DNA from: Tuwongella immobilis | GTDB taxonomy: Bacteria; Planctomycetota; Planctomycetia; Gemmatales; Gemmataceae | Assembly: GCF_901538355.1 (NCBI RefSeq) | Contig: NZ_LR593887.1 | Span: 5,618,920 to 5,682,919 of the forward strand | Direction of reading: 5' to 3' | DNA length: 64,000 nucleotides | Translations under genes and position numbers: made by a program | Part shown: in pieces, positions 27,588 to 36,566 of the stretch | Position numbering within the stretch: the first letter of the stretch is position 1 | Layout of the letters: each line of letters starts with the position of its first letter | The notes under the pieces: generated by a model | Database searches by the model: none | Seen by the model: the letters and a program-made list of their open reading frames with translations, nothing else | Told to the model about the DNA's origin: nothing

Positions 27588-28033
27588 CACTCAATCTGTG
27601 CTTAACCCAAGTGGCAGACGGAGGACTGAAGGAACTCGCACCACTCAACAAGCTCACTGAACTCAATCTGTGCTTAACCGACGTGGCAGATATGGGGTTG
27701 AAAGAGCTGACGAACCTCAAACATCTCACCAAACTCGACCTGAGATTTTCCAATGTGACGGACGCGAGCGTTCAGGAACTCGCGAAACTCAACAACCTCA
27801 CCAAACTCGACCTGGGTGGTACCAACTTGACGGACGCAGGCGTTCAGCAACTGGTACTCCTCAAGAACCTCACCTCACTCTACCTGGGCGGCCCCATGGT
27901 AACAGACGCGGGATTGAAGGAGCTCACCAAACTCAAGAACCTCACATCACTCAACTTGTTCGGAACCAAAGTGACGGACGCGGGCGTTCAGGAATTCAAA
28001 AAAATGCTGCCGATGTGCAAAATCTCCCGCTGA
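27284..28033 (+). CDS. Secreted leucine-rich-repeat protein 2 (short)
   Basis: 249 residues: the same signal peptide as its neighbours, then seven 24-residue repeats and the capping end VTDAGVQEFKKML, CKISR. Its first 304 bases (101 residues) are identical to those of gene 3, and its last 20 residues differ from gene 3 by one. It therefore looks like gene 3 with about ten internal repeats fewer, either by deletion between repeats or because gene 3 expanded. The middle repeats carry unusual VADGG and VADMG variants. It probably has the same extracytoplasmic location and binding role with a shorter solenoid. Confidence 0.92.
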   Translation: MKRLWTFLLLVGAFGTAPDSLQAADDEAKAIAFLKRLGGQVKRADNRPDSPVVEVNLRSSWVTDAELKELAPFKNLTKLDLGGTQVTDAGLKELVTFNKLTSLNLCLTQVADGGLKELAPLNKLTELNLCLTDVADMGLKELTNLKHLTKLDLRFSNVTDASVQELAKLNNLTKLDLGGTNLTDAGVQQLVLLKNLTSLYLGGPMVTDAGLKELTKLKNLTSLNLFGTKVTDAGVQEFKKMLPMCKISR

Positions 28034-28070
28034 CGCATCGCCGCGAAGCCGGTGCGTCCCTGGAACCATG

Positions 28071-28109
28071 GAAGCCCACCTCCCCGGTGTCATCGACCGG
28101 CGGAGCTTC
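28071..28109 (+). terminator. Conserved 3' hairpin after LRR gene 2
   Basis: Same hairpin as after gene 1 (GAAGCCC opening, TGTCATCGA loop, CCGGCGGAGCTTC closing arm), one base shorter in the closing arm. Confidence 0.55.
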
Positions 28110-28146
28110 GGGTTCGAGAAGGCTGACGCAACCCGCCTTGCGTTTC

Positions 28147-28265
28147 GCCGCCGACAGATCGCCGACGCAGGGCTATCGGCCAATCGAACCCTTCCAATTC
28201 TTGACGGCGGGTCGATGGAATCTTATCATATCCAATCGAACTTATTCCTTTTCGAGGAGTCATTC
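28147..28265 (+). repeat. Repeated 119-base leader, copy 3
   Basis: Third copy. The second inverted-repeat arm is CTATCGGC (28173-28180) rather than CTGTCGGC, giving one weaker pair with GCCGACAG (28150-28157). Leader length is unchanged. Confidence 0.85.
28201..28229 (+). promoter_or_regulatory. Sigma70-like promoter of secreted LRR gene 3
   Basis: TTGACG at 28201-28206 and TATCAT at 28224-28229, 17-base spacer. The -10 is closer to consensus than in copies 1 and 2. Confidence 0.6.
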
Positions 28266-29735
28266 ATGAAGCGTCTCTGGACATTCTTGCTGCTCGTGGG
28301 GGCGTTTGGGACCGCTCCAGACTCGCTGCAGGCTGCAGACGATGAGGCAAAGGCCATTGCCTTCCTGAAGAGACTCGGTGGTCAAGTGAAGCGAGCAGAC
28401 AATCGACCAGATAGCCCCGTTGTCGAAGTTAATCTGCGATCGTCGTGGGTGACAGACGCGGAATTGAAGGAACTCGCTCCATTCAAAAATCTCACCAAAC
28501 TCGACCTGGGTGGCACCCAAGTGACGGACGCGGGGTTGAAAGAGCTCGTAACATTCAACAAGCTCACCTATCTCAGCCTTCATGGTAACCAAGTGACGGA
28601 CGCGGGATTGAAGGAACTCGCTCCTCTCCAGAATCTCACCGAACTTGAACTGGACTCTACCCCAGTCACGGACGCAGGATTGAAGGAACTCGCTCCTCTC
28701 CAGAATCTCGCCAATCTCAACCTGGGCAATACCCCGGTGACAGGCACAGGGTTCAAGAATCTGGCGAAGCTCAAGAATCTCACCTTTCTCGATCTGGGCA
28801 ATACCAATGTGACAGACGCAGGATGGAAGGAACTCGCAACACTCAACAAGCTCACCGGACTCCACCTGGGTGATACTCAGGTGACGGACACGGGGCTGAA
28901 GGAAATTGCAAACCTCAAGAATCTCACCGGACTCTACCTGGGCGGTACCAATGTAACCGGTGCGGGATTAAAGAGCCTCGCATCACTCCAGAATCTCACG
29001 AAACTCAACCTGGGCGGTACCAATGTGACGGAAGTAGGGTTGAAGGAGTTGGCGAAACTCAACAAGCTCACCCATCTCGACCTGGGTGGTACTCAGGTGA
29101 CAGACACAGGGTTGAGAGAACTCACTCCACTCCAGAATCTCACCGGACTCTACCTGGGCGGTACCAATGTGACCGATGCGGAATTGAAGGAGTTGGCGAA
29201 ACTCGGCAAGCTCATCCATCTCTCCCTGAGTGGTACCCGGGTGACAGACACAGGGTTGAAGGAAATTGCAAACGTCAAAAATCTCACCAGACTCGACTTG
29301 AACGCTACCCGGGTAACAGATGCGGGATTGAAGGAGCTGGCAAAACTCACCAAGCTCACTGAACTCGTCCTGGGCGGTCCCATGGTGACAGACGCGGGAT
29401 TGAAGGAGCTCACGAAACTCAAGAGCCTCACCCAATTCGTACTGAATGGTACCAAAGTCACGGATGCGGGGATGAAGGAACTCGCGAAACTCAAGAACCT
29501 CACCCATCTCTTACTGTACAATGCCCAGGTAACAGATGCGGGAGTGAAGGAACTCGCGACGCTCAACAACCTCACCCATCTCAACCTGGGTTGTCCTCAG
29601 GTGACAGACGCGGGATTGAAGGAACTCACGAAACTCAAGAACCTCACCCAACTCGTGCTGATTGGTACCAACGTGACGGACGCGGGCGTTCAGGAATTCA
29701 AAAAAATGCTGCCGAGATGCAAAATCTCCCGCTGA
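28266..29735 (+). CDS. Secreted leucine-rich-repeat protein 3
   Basis: 489 residues: signal peptide, 17 repeats of 24 residues and the QEFKKML cap. The N-terminal 101 residues are identical to gene 2. Repeat positions facing outward vary strongly between repeats (for example HLDLGGTQ, GLYLGGTN, ELVLGGPM), while the VTDAGLKEL framework is nearly invariant, as expected for a solenoid whose surface is free to vary. One Trp replaces Leu in a framework position of repeat 6. It lies in the same orientation as its paralogues, with its own promoter and hairpin, and is probably exported by the Sec route. Confidence 0.92.
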   Translation: MKRLWTFLLLVGAFGTAPDSLQAADDEAKAIAFLKRLGGQVKRADNRPDSPVVEVNLRSSWVTDAELKELAPFKNLTKLDLGGTQVTDAGLKELVTFNKLTYLSLHGNQVTDAGLKELAPLQNLTELELDSTPVTDAGLKELAPLQNLANLNLGNTPVTGTGFKNLAKLKNLTFLDLGNTNVTDAGWKELATLNKLTGLHLGDTQVTDTGLKEIANLKNLTGLYLGGTNVTGAGLKSLASLQNLTKLNLGGTNVTEVGLKELAKLNKLTHLDLGGTQVTDTGLRELTPLQNLTGLYLGGTNVTDAELKELAKLGKLIHLSLSGTRVTDTGLKEIANVKNLTRLDLNATRVTDAGLKELAKLTKLTELVLGGPMVTDAGLKELTKLKSLTQFVLNGTKVTDAGMKELAKLKNLTHLLLYNAQVTDAGVKELATLNNLTHLNLGCPQVTDAGLKELTKLKNLTQLVLIGTNVTDAGVQEFKKMLPRCKISR

Positions 29736-29772
29736 CGCATCGCCGCGGAGCCGGAGCGTCCCTGGAACCATG

Positions 29773-29812
29773 GAAGCCCGCCGCCCCGGTGTCATCGACC
29801 GGCGAGGGCTTC
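29773..29812 (+). terminator. Conserved 3' hairpin after LRR gene 3
   Basis: Third copy of the hairpin (GAAGCCC opening, TGTCATCGA loop, GGGCTTC closing). It also lies between gene 3 and the convergent paralogue F. Confidence 0.55.
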
Positions 29813-29943
29813 GGGTTCGAGAAGGGGACAAGTCACTGGGTCAGATCGGAGCGGTTCTTGGCGACGGAACCGGCATCGCCGACGCCGCGTGGCTCCCGCG
29901 CATCGTCGCGGTGGGTGGAGTTGGTGGGTGAATCGGCATTGGC

Positions 29944-31653
29944 TTATGGCATGCGTTCGGGGTGGATGATTTCCATGGCGTTGGTGACTTGCCAGCGGCC
30001 AAGCCAGCGACGCGGCAACGGCCAATTCGCCCGCGAGCCTGCGAAGGTGATTCGCCATAACTTCGGGAAGCGATCGCTTAGCCACACATCCAATCGGCTG
30101 AAATCCATCGCATCCGAGGCCAGCACAACTTCCTGCAACTGCGGACAATCCGCATGTCGCCCCACCCAGGCGAGTGTCGCATCCGCGCCACGGGGAAAGC
30201 GTAACTCCAGGCGGCGCAGTTGTTTCAGCATGCCGGAATGCAGCCACATCGTCCAACGTGCCCGCGAAAACGACACATTTTCGTGCCAACCGAACTCGGT
30301 GAGTTGCCCCGATTGCAAGGCGGTGCCCAAGGCCAGACAGACGGACTCCGGAAGATCCGCTCCCGAGAAATTCAGGCGACTCGGTTGAAAATCGGGTGAC
30401 TGAACCAGTGCCAGCCAATCGGCTTCCGAGGCAGTCGCTCGCTCCCCGAAATCGAGATCGACGATTCGGGCCAATCCCGGCCATGCCGCCAACGCTTGCA
30501 GGCTTCGATCGCCGCGAGTCAGCGATTTCAGGCCGATCGCTTGCAATCGGCAATCGGCGGTTGTGGTGGAAAGGATTGCTTCCAGTGCATTCGGTGCCCA
30601 TTCGTAGCCGGCCAACAATTCCAACGACCGCAGGTTTCCTTGGGATAGCAATCGGCCCAGCGGCCGCCAATCGATGCTGCGATTGTTCCCCGCTCCGAGA
30701 ATGAGTCGCCGCAGATGGGGAAAATGTCCCGGCTTGGCAAAGCCCTCAATCGCGTCGGGGTTATACGTCAATTCCTGCATGTGCAGCGATTCCAACGCTG
30801 GGAAATCCTCGGGATTGCCCCAATTGGCGATGGTGGCGGCATCGAGCGCCGAACCGGGCGATTGTTCGCGGGTGAATCCGCCCGCACTTCGCAAGCGGAG
30901 CGTGCGTAATTCGCGGCCCCACCCATGATTCCCCAGTCGGGCTGGGTTGGGCAGCAATCCTTCCGAGGTGCCCAGATGCAATTCCACCAACGGCGTCGCC
31001 TGCGTGACTTGTCGCAACCGATCGGTATGCCCATCCAGCCAATTGCGGGTATGGATTCCGAGTCGGGACAATCGCACGGTCTGGGCGAATTTTCCCAGCA
31101 CTTCCAACCCGGTTTCAGACGCGGTATCTTGTGCCGTAAAACTCAGCCCCACCAGGAGTTCCGCACCGGGCGATCGGAGAATTCCCCGCAGTTGTGAGGG
31201 TCGCAGCGGCCCTGCACGCAGAATCCGCGCCGGCCAATCCCGCAGCCATTGCGACAACGCCAGCGCGAACATGCGCGGATCGGTAATCTCCAAATACGCC
31301 GGAATGCCATGGAGATAATCCCGCAGATGCGCCAAGGGCACCTGCGCATTCCCCGCCACGAGTGCATCCGCCCCGCGCAATTGCTGCGTCTGAACGATCT
31401 TCAATCGCACCCGTGCCGCCAAATCGGCCACCGCGAGCCGCGAGTCATCGAGGGCGGGATGGGGCCCGGAATCGGATGCAATCTCGGGACGTGATGCATC
31501 GGCTTGCGCGAGCCGTTCATGCTCCACCAGACACCGAATCAGTTCGGACGCGGGTAAATTCCCCTGTTCTTCGTACCAATCGGCCAGAATCAACGCAGCA
31601 CTCCCCTCGGGACTGCGGAGCGCGGATTGCAGCAAATCTTCGGGTGGATTCAT
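29944..31653 (-). CDS. TIGR02996-type degenerate LRR protein (paralogue F)
   Basis: 569 residues. It begins NPPEDLLQSALRSPEGSAA and LADWYEEQGNLPASELIRCL, a clear TIGR02996 domain. Irregular leucine-rich segments follow to a FPKLWRITF element and a HPERMP end, closely like the ending of paralogues A, C and G. No signal peptide. It is the last gene of a four-gene minus-strand operon (C-D-E-F), overlapping E by ATGA. A 208-base gap with the LRR3 hairpin separates it from the secreted cassette. Confidence 0.86.
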   Translation of the reverse strand: MNPPEDLLQSALRSPEGSAALILADWYEEQGNLPASELIRCLVEHERLAQADASRPEIASDSGPHPALDDSRLAVADLAARVRLKIVQTQQLRGADALVAGNAQVPLAHLRDYLHGIPAYLEITDPRMFALALSQWLRDWPARILRAGPLRPSQLRGILRSPGAELLVGLSFTAQDTASETGLEVLGKFAQTVRLSRLGIHTRNWLDGHTDRLRQVTQATPLVELHLGTSEGLLPNPARLGNHGWGRELRTLRLRSAGGFTREQSPGSALDAATIANWGNPEDFPALESLHMQELTYNPDAIEGFAKPGHFPHLRRLILGAGNNRSIDWRPLGRLLSQGNLRSLELLAGYEWAPNALEAILSTTTADCRLQAIGLKSLTRGDRSLQALAAWPGLARIVDLDFGERATASEADWLALVQSPDFQPSRLNFSGADLPESVCLALGTALQSGQLTEFGWHENVSFSRARWTMWLHSGMLKQLRRLELRFPRGADATLAWVGRHADCPQLQEVVLASDAMDFSRLDVWLSDRFPKLWRITFAGSRANWPLPRRWLGRWQVTNAMEIIHPERMP

Positions 31654-33239
31654 GCGTCATTCCGATCTCGATAGAAGATTACCGGCCCGTACTCCGTCGG
31701 AAGTTGACGCCAATTTCCAATGGGCGAGAACCGCTTATCTCGCCATGGTTCGCCACGAATGCGAATGACCTCCAGTTCGGGGAATGTCTCGGAGCGCAAC
31801 AGCATGCCCAAGGCGTGCGGACTCATGCCGGTATCGATCAATTCGATGGCCCGCAGATGCGGCATCTGGGCATTGTGCAGGAATGTGCGCATGACGCCAT
31901 CGGCGAATGTGCCCAGTTGCAGGCTTAACGATCGCAATTCACGCACGCCGGGGGAGGATGCCAGCCGCGCGATCCCCTCGGCGATGGTGATGGGGGGCTG
32001 ATGCAACCACGCCTCCAGGGATAATCGCCGCAATTGGCCCGGCGGCAATCGCTCGGCCAGCGATAACAGCACATCGGCCCCGAATTCGCCGCAGGGTAAA
32101 TCGAATTGCGTCAATTGCATCTGTGGCAACAGATCCAACAGCCCTGAAATGGCACGAATGGTCAGATCGCATTGACGCAGGCTGAGAATCCGCAGCGAAT
32201 CCCGCAAAGGCGATTGGGCCATGCGGGGAAACAACTGTTCGATTCCCAGATCGCCCACCCACCAGAATGAGCGCAATCGCATCGCGTCGAAAAATCGATC
32301 CAACACCGACTCCCATTCCGATGAATCGCCGAATGTGATGTGATCGACTTCAAAATGTTCCAGCGGGAAATCCGTGAATTGGTGAATCACCCAGGGCATG
32401 ATTTCGCTGCCAGCCAACCGCACACGTCGCAGCGGCGCACGGGTGGAATTCGCTGGCCACGCTCGGATCAGTTCCGGTTGCCATTCCACCGAATCGAATG
32501 CCACTCGGCTCAAGCGGGGAAATCGCTCGGCGGACAACCATTCGATCAGTTGCGGCTGATTCATCGGCGGGATTTCTCCCGTCGCAAACTCGTTCTGCCA
32601 GGTGAGTCGTTCCAACCGGGGATGGGCCCATTGCCGAATCGATGGGATCATCGTCGGCCACGGCCAACCGCTGAGATCCAACGATCGCAAATTCGGCAGC
32701 CGCATGGGGTCGGGATGCTCCGCCGGCCAACGGCGCGGTGGACGAGTCGCCCGCAATCGCAGATCGCACAGCAGCATCCCGGCGGCCATTTCCGCCCACA
32801 GGTCGTCCCACGCCGCAAACCAGATCGGATAGCGATATTCCAAGGAATGCAGTTGCGACGTCCACGGCGAGCGCATGAGATCCTGAAGCGGATCCAACCG
32901 CGACTGCTGCAGACGCGCGGAGCGATTCGGCCCACGCGACAGCATTTCCTGGGCCACCTCGGGATATTCCCGGGTTTCGCAGGCAACCACCGGCGGAAGC
33001 TGAAAATCCCACGATTCGCCGGGAAAATTCAGCCAGCGCAACCGTTCCAGATCAATGTCCGCGTCGATCGATTCCGGCGAGCCGAGTTCCGCCTCGCGTT
33101 GCCGAGCCACCAACCGCCACCACGCCGCCAATTGGGGGTTTCCCTGCTCCTCGCACCAATCGGCGAGCGCGAATTGGGCCGTGGTCCGGTCATCACCGGC
33201 ATACGCCGCCGCGATCAATGCTTCCGGTGGCATTGTCAT
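31650..33239 (-). CDS. TIGR02996-type degenerate LRR protein (paralogue E)
   Basis: 529 residues, beginning MTMPPEALIAAAYAGDD and LADWCEEQGNPQLAAWWRL, a diverged TIGR02996 domain with Cys where others have Tyr. Leucine-rich segments are weak in the first half, which is Trp-rich, and clearer in the second (LRILSLRQCDL, LRSLSLQL). The C-terminus departs from the others and ends FYRDRNDA. The ATG at 33239 has AAGGA six bases upstream and overlaps the stop of paralogue D as ATGA; a long in-frame extension upstream is not credible. Confidence 0.83.
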   Translation of the reverse strand: MTMPPEALIAAAYAGDDRTTAQFALADWCEEQGNPQLAAWWRLVARQREAELGSPESIDADIDLERLRWLNFPGESWDFQLPPVVACETREYPEVAQEMLSRGPNRSARLQQSRLDPLQDLMRSPWTSQLHSLEYRYPIWFAAWDDLWAEMAAGMLLCDLRLRATRPPRRWPAEHPDPMRLPNLRSLDLSGWPWPTMIPSIRQWAHPRLERLTWQNEFATGEIPPMNQPQLIEWLSAERFPRLSRVAFDSVEWQPELIRAWPANSTRAPLRRVRLAGSEIMPWVIHQFTDFPLEHFEVDHITFGDSSEWESVLDRFFDAMRLRSFWWVGDLGIEQLFPRMAQSPLRDSLRILSLRQCDLTIRAISGLLDLLPQMQLTQFDLPCGEFGADVLLSLAERLPPGQLRRLSLEAWLHQPPITIAEGIARLASSPGVRELRSLSLQLGTFADGVMRTFLHNAQMPHLRAIELIDTGMSPHALGMLLRSETFPELEVIRIRGEPWRDKRFSPIGNWRQLPTEYGPVIFYRDRNDA

Positions 33240-34756
33240 GGTTGATCCTTCCGTACCAGATCCTGAGCCGATGCCCAAGCCCACCCCGTCGGAAGCTCGA
33301 CATCCCAATACTCTGTGGTGCGAACGGTTCGTGGCCAGCGAATGCGCCACAATCGCGGAAATCGACTGGAGTCGTTCAAACTTCGCATGATGATCGGCGT
33401 GGGTGGGCACGCGACTTGCAATTCCCGTAGTTCCGGCCATTGGAATGCGTCGCTCTCCAGAATCATCGGGAGCCGCATCGCCGAGCCAAACACATCCAGC
33501 GTCAGCCGCAACACATTCGTCATGCGGTGGCCCATCACGCTCAATGCCCAGCACCAATCCGCGGGTTCGGCATCTTGACGGGTGCCCAGGGCGAGTTCGC
33601 ACAGCGATTCCGCCAAGGGGGACTCCGCCAACGTCACCAACCCCAATGGCGAAAAATCGCCGCCGCGCAATTCCAAAATCCGCAGTTGGTTCACCAGTGT
33701 CGAATAGCCCAGACTCAGCAACGCGGCATCATTCACCCCGGATGGCACAATGCGCAGGGTGCGAATCGTCGCCATTCCCGGCCAGGTCGCCAATCGGTGC
33801 ATCACCTGGGCGGGCAAATATGTCCCGGTGAAATCCAATTCCCGCAGTTGGCAGGCACGACTGGTCTGATCCAACAGCGCATCAATCGGGGCATGATTCG
33901 TGCGGCGGCCGCAATCGACGAAGGCGAATCGCTCGATTCCCCCCGCCGCCAGCCAATTCCCCAGATGCGTCATGGTTTCCCGATCGGCACCGTGATTTTG
34001 GATCTGCAACGCCCGCAACGGTCGCCACGGTCCACTTGCCGACAATCCCACCCGTTCCAGCAAATCGGGATCGCGCCCGCAATCCAAGGCCAGTGATTGC
34101 AACTGCGGCAACCCCTCCCCCTGCACCAGTGCCCGAATCGTCGCCGCATCTTCCGCCAGATCGCCATTCATCTGGGACAATCGCAACGATTGCAGCCGTT
34201 CGGCACCCGGTAGTTCGACCAACGACCAATCCAACCACGGCAAATCCAGATGCCGAAATCGCCAATGTTCCCTCAACTCCACCAATTGCTGCCAGACGCG
34301 CACGGCTGCATCGGCGCTGACATCCACCCGACAGCGATGCCACCGCAATGCCCATTCTTGGGACAACACCAGCGGCAATCCCCGCACCCCATTGGCATCC
34401 ACGACCAACGATCGCTGCGCCACTTGGGAGATCCGCGGTGATGGAGACCACATCCATCGGCTGACGGCGATTTCGCCAAAATCCAAGCCGAATTGCCCAA
34501 ATTCGGGATCGCACCACCGCCAATTCATCCGGTGGAAATCCCATTCCTGCGTGCATTTCCAGCGAAGCCACGACGCCGCATCTCGCCACTGGAACCAATC
34601 CGGCGATTCCGGCTCCACGCGCATCGCAATCGTCAGCCGCAGGTAATTCGCCAGGTCGGAAAGTTCATGCTCTTCGCACCAATCCGACAGCACGCCTGCC
34701 ATCCCCGCCGCATCGTCGTCCAGATGCAGCGCATCGATCAACGCATCTGGAATCAT
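33236..34756 (-). CDS. TIGR02996-type degenerate LRR protein (paralogue D)
   Basis: 506 residues, the shortest of the family here. The start IPDALIDALHLDDD with LSDWCEEHELSDLANYLRL is the most diverged TIGR02996-like N-terminus in the window, yet the D-W-C-E-E core and spacing are kept. It is rich in Trp. The FPRLWRIRW element near the C-terminus is the same as in C and F. The ATG at 34756 follows GGAGGA and overlaps the stop of paralogue C (ATGA). Confidence 0.82.
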   Translation of the reverse strand: MIPDALIDALHLDDDAAGMAGVLSDWCEEHELSDLANYLRLTIAMRVEPESPDWFQWRDAASWLRWKCTQEWDFHRMNWRWCDPEFGQFGLDFGEIAVSRWMWSPSPRISQVAQRSLVVDANGVRGLPLVLSQEWALRWHRCRVDVSADAAVRVWQQLVELREHWRFRHLDLPWLDWSLVELPGAERLQSLRLSQMNGDLAEDAATIRALVQGEGLPQLQSLALDCGRDPDLLERVGLSASGPWRPLRALQIQNHGADRETMTHLGNWLAAGGIERFAFVDCGRRTNHAPIDALLDQTSRACQLRELDFTGTYLPAQVMHRLATWPGMATIRTLRIVPSGVNDAALLSLGYSTLVNQLRILELRGGDFSPLGLVTLAESPLAESLCELALGTRQDAEPADWCWALSVMGHRMTNVLRLTLDVFGSAMRLPMILESDAFQWPELRELQVACPPTPIIMRSLNDSSRFPRLWRIRWPRTVRTTEYWDVELPTGWAWASAQDLVRKDQP

Positions 34757-36417
34757 GGTTCCTCCTGATTCGCCCAGCCCATCCGTTCCGGACAGATCAA
34801 CACCCCCGCCCCCAATTCCAGCCACCGATCTTGATGCCGAATTCGCTCCAAGGCATCGGGGGTTAATCCGCGAAGATCCAAGCACCACAACCGCGGCAAC
34901 CCGGGATTGTCGATCAGCACATCCAGATCACTTGCCCGAATGGAAATCCCGCTCCAACGCAGTTGGGTCAGTTCGGGCATATCCAGCAAATGCCGCATTC
35001 GTTCGCTGGTGAGTCGGCCCCAGGGAAAGCCCTCCAAGGTCAAGGTGCGCAGTTGCCGCATCATCGGCGATTGCAGCAATCCGCCCATCGACACCGGATC
35101 GGAAAGTCGTTCGCTCGACGCCCGACGCATCAGCCGCAAATTGCGAATCCGGCCCACCGGCAGAATCGCTCCCAGCCAATCCAGCGATCGCCCTTGCTCC
35201 TCGCTCAGTTGCAACGTCAGCGATCGACACGCCCCGCCGGTCAATTCACGCAACAATCGTGCGGATTCCGCCTCGGAGAGTTCCATCAGCGAGTATTCCA
35301 ACTCGGTCAGTTGTCTCCACCCCGGCCACATCGACAACACGGTGGCCCCCTGGCTGGTAATGGGGACATTCAACAGCCGCAAGTGGCGTAACTGCGTCAG
35401 TGGCGTGAGCATCGCGAGCAGTGTGCGCCCGAACTGCTCCGGCATCGGGCCAAATCCCGTGCCGATCGTGAGCGACTGCAACGGCGTATTCGCCAGGAAT
35501 GCCCCCAAATGCTGGCCCCATTCCGGGGGAATGTCGCATTGAGAGAGCATTAATTTCCGCAATGGCATCGCTCGTGCGGGCAACTCGGGGCGAACGCCCT
35601 CCGGGAATCGCACATTCCCCAGAACCAATTCTTCGCACTGCGAGTAGGTCACGCCATTGAAAAACTGCATCACCCGGCGATCAAAGTGCCGCTCGGCGAT
35701 GTGGAACAGCAGCGACAGCCGTCGCACGCGGGCCGCCGCCGAAAATTGGCTCAGCGCTGGCAACCACTCCGCCTGAGAAAGCAATTCCACCAGCCGCAAC
35801 GACCGCACCCGCGCCAGAGCCGCCGATTGCAACACTCCCACCTCGCCCCCGACCGGATGCAGGCTGAAATGTTCCAATCGCAGCGCCTGGGCAGCATCCG
35901 ATTCCAGCAAGCGAGTCGGTAAGTGGACATCGCTCGTTCCAACGGTCAGCCACAACCCGCGAATTCGCTCGGCAATCGGATGCTGCAACAACGGCAGAAA
36001 CTCTTCCATTCGCCGGATCACCGGCAGCGACAGATACCGGGCCGGGGTCGCATTCAACTCCGCCTCGGCAGTCGGCAGCCAAGTCGCAAGATTCGATACG
36101 GAAATCGTTTGGGTCAATCCCATCGGGCGAAATGCACTTCCCACCGCACCCAACGAATGGCGACGTTCCAACGCATCCCGAAAGGCATCCGCCGCCCAGC
36201 GTGCCCCGTGTTGGAAAATGAGCTGCTCGCTTTGCTCGATCGCCTGATCCAACTGCGGATCATCCGGCGGCAGCGCCCTCGCCTGGATCACCGCCCGCAT
36301 GCAGCGTGCGCGATCCACTTCGCCCTGCTCCTCGTACCAATCCGCGAGCATCAGCGTCGCGCTGGTCGGATCTTCTCCCAGATAGACGGCATCGAGCAAC
36401 TCATCGGGCGGATTCAT
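34753..36417 (-). CDS. TIGR02996-type degenerate LRR protein (paralogue C)
   Basis: 554 residues. TIGR02996 domain NPPDELLDAVYLGEDP and LADWYEEQGEVDRARCMR, then repeats including LRHLRLLNVPI and LRTLTLEGFPW, and a C-terminal LPRLWCLDL and CPERMGW. It is the first gene of the C-D-E-F run. AAGGGGG lies just before the ATG. A 149-base gap separates it from paralogue B, the only sizeable gap inside this block, so a promoter is likely there. Confidence 0.86.
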   Translation of the reverse strand: MNPPDELLDAVYLGEDPTSATLMLADWYEEQGEVDRARCMRAVIQARALPPDDPQLDQAIEQSEQLIFQHGARWAADAFRDALERRHSLGAVGSAFRPMGLTQTISVSNLATWLPTAEAELNATPARYLSLPVIRRMEEFLPLLQHPIAERIRGLWLTVGTSDVHLPTRLLESDAAQALRLEHFSLHPVGGEVGVLQSAALARVRSLRLVELLSQAEWLPALSQFSAAARVRRLSLLFHIAERHFDRRVMQFFNGVTYSQCEELVLGNVRFPEGVRPELPARAMPLRKLMLSQCDIPPEWGQHLGAFLANTPLQSLTIGTGFGPMPEQFGRTLLAMLTPLTQLRHLRLLNVPITSQGATVLSMWPGWRQLTELEYSLMELSEAESARLLRELTGGACRSLTLQLSEEQGRSLDWLGAILPVGRIRNLRLMRRASSERLSDPVSMGGLLQSPMMRQLRTLTLEGFPWGRLTSERMRHLLDMPELTQLRWSGISIRASDLDVLIDNPGLPRLWCLDLRGLTPDALERIRHQDRWLELGAGVLICPERMGWANQEEP

Positions 36418-36493
36418 ATAACCCCCTTGCGAACGTCGCCGGCCTGACCCACACTGCAAACCCAAGTCATTCAAAATCCACGAACTACCGATT

Positions 36494-36510
36494 CTGATTC
36501 GCCAAATCAG
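36494..36510. promoter_or_regulatory. Inverted repeat upstream of paralogue C operon
   Basis: CTGATT (36494-36499) and AATCAG (36505-36510) with a 5-base centre, inside the 149-base gap between paralogues B and C and about 77 bases before the start of C. It could be an operator or part of a terminator for A-B. I see no clear -35/-10 pair around it. Confidence 0.3.
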
Positions 36511-36566
36511 TCTAAATCGGCTTCCAAGTCGGAAACCGCTGCGCATGCCCGATTCCGGGCGACGGT

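Noticed and set aside
25580-29735. CRISPR-like appearance of evenly spaced repeats
   Set aside because: The repeats are 72-base coding units in frame (24-residue LRRs) without spacers.
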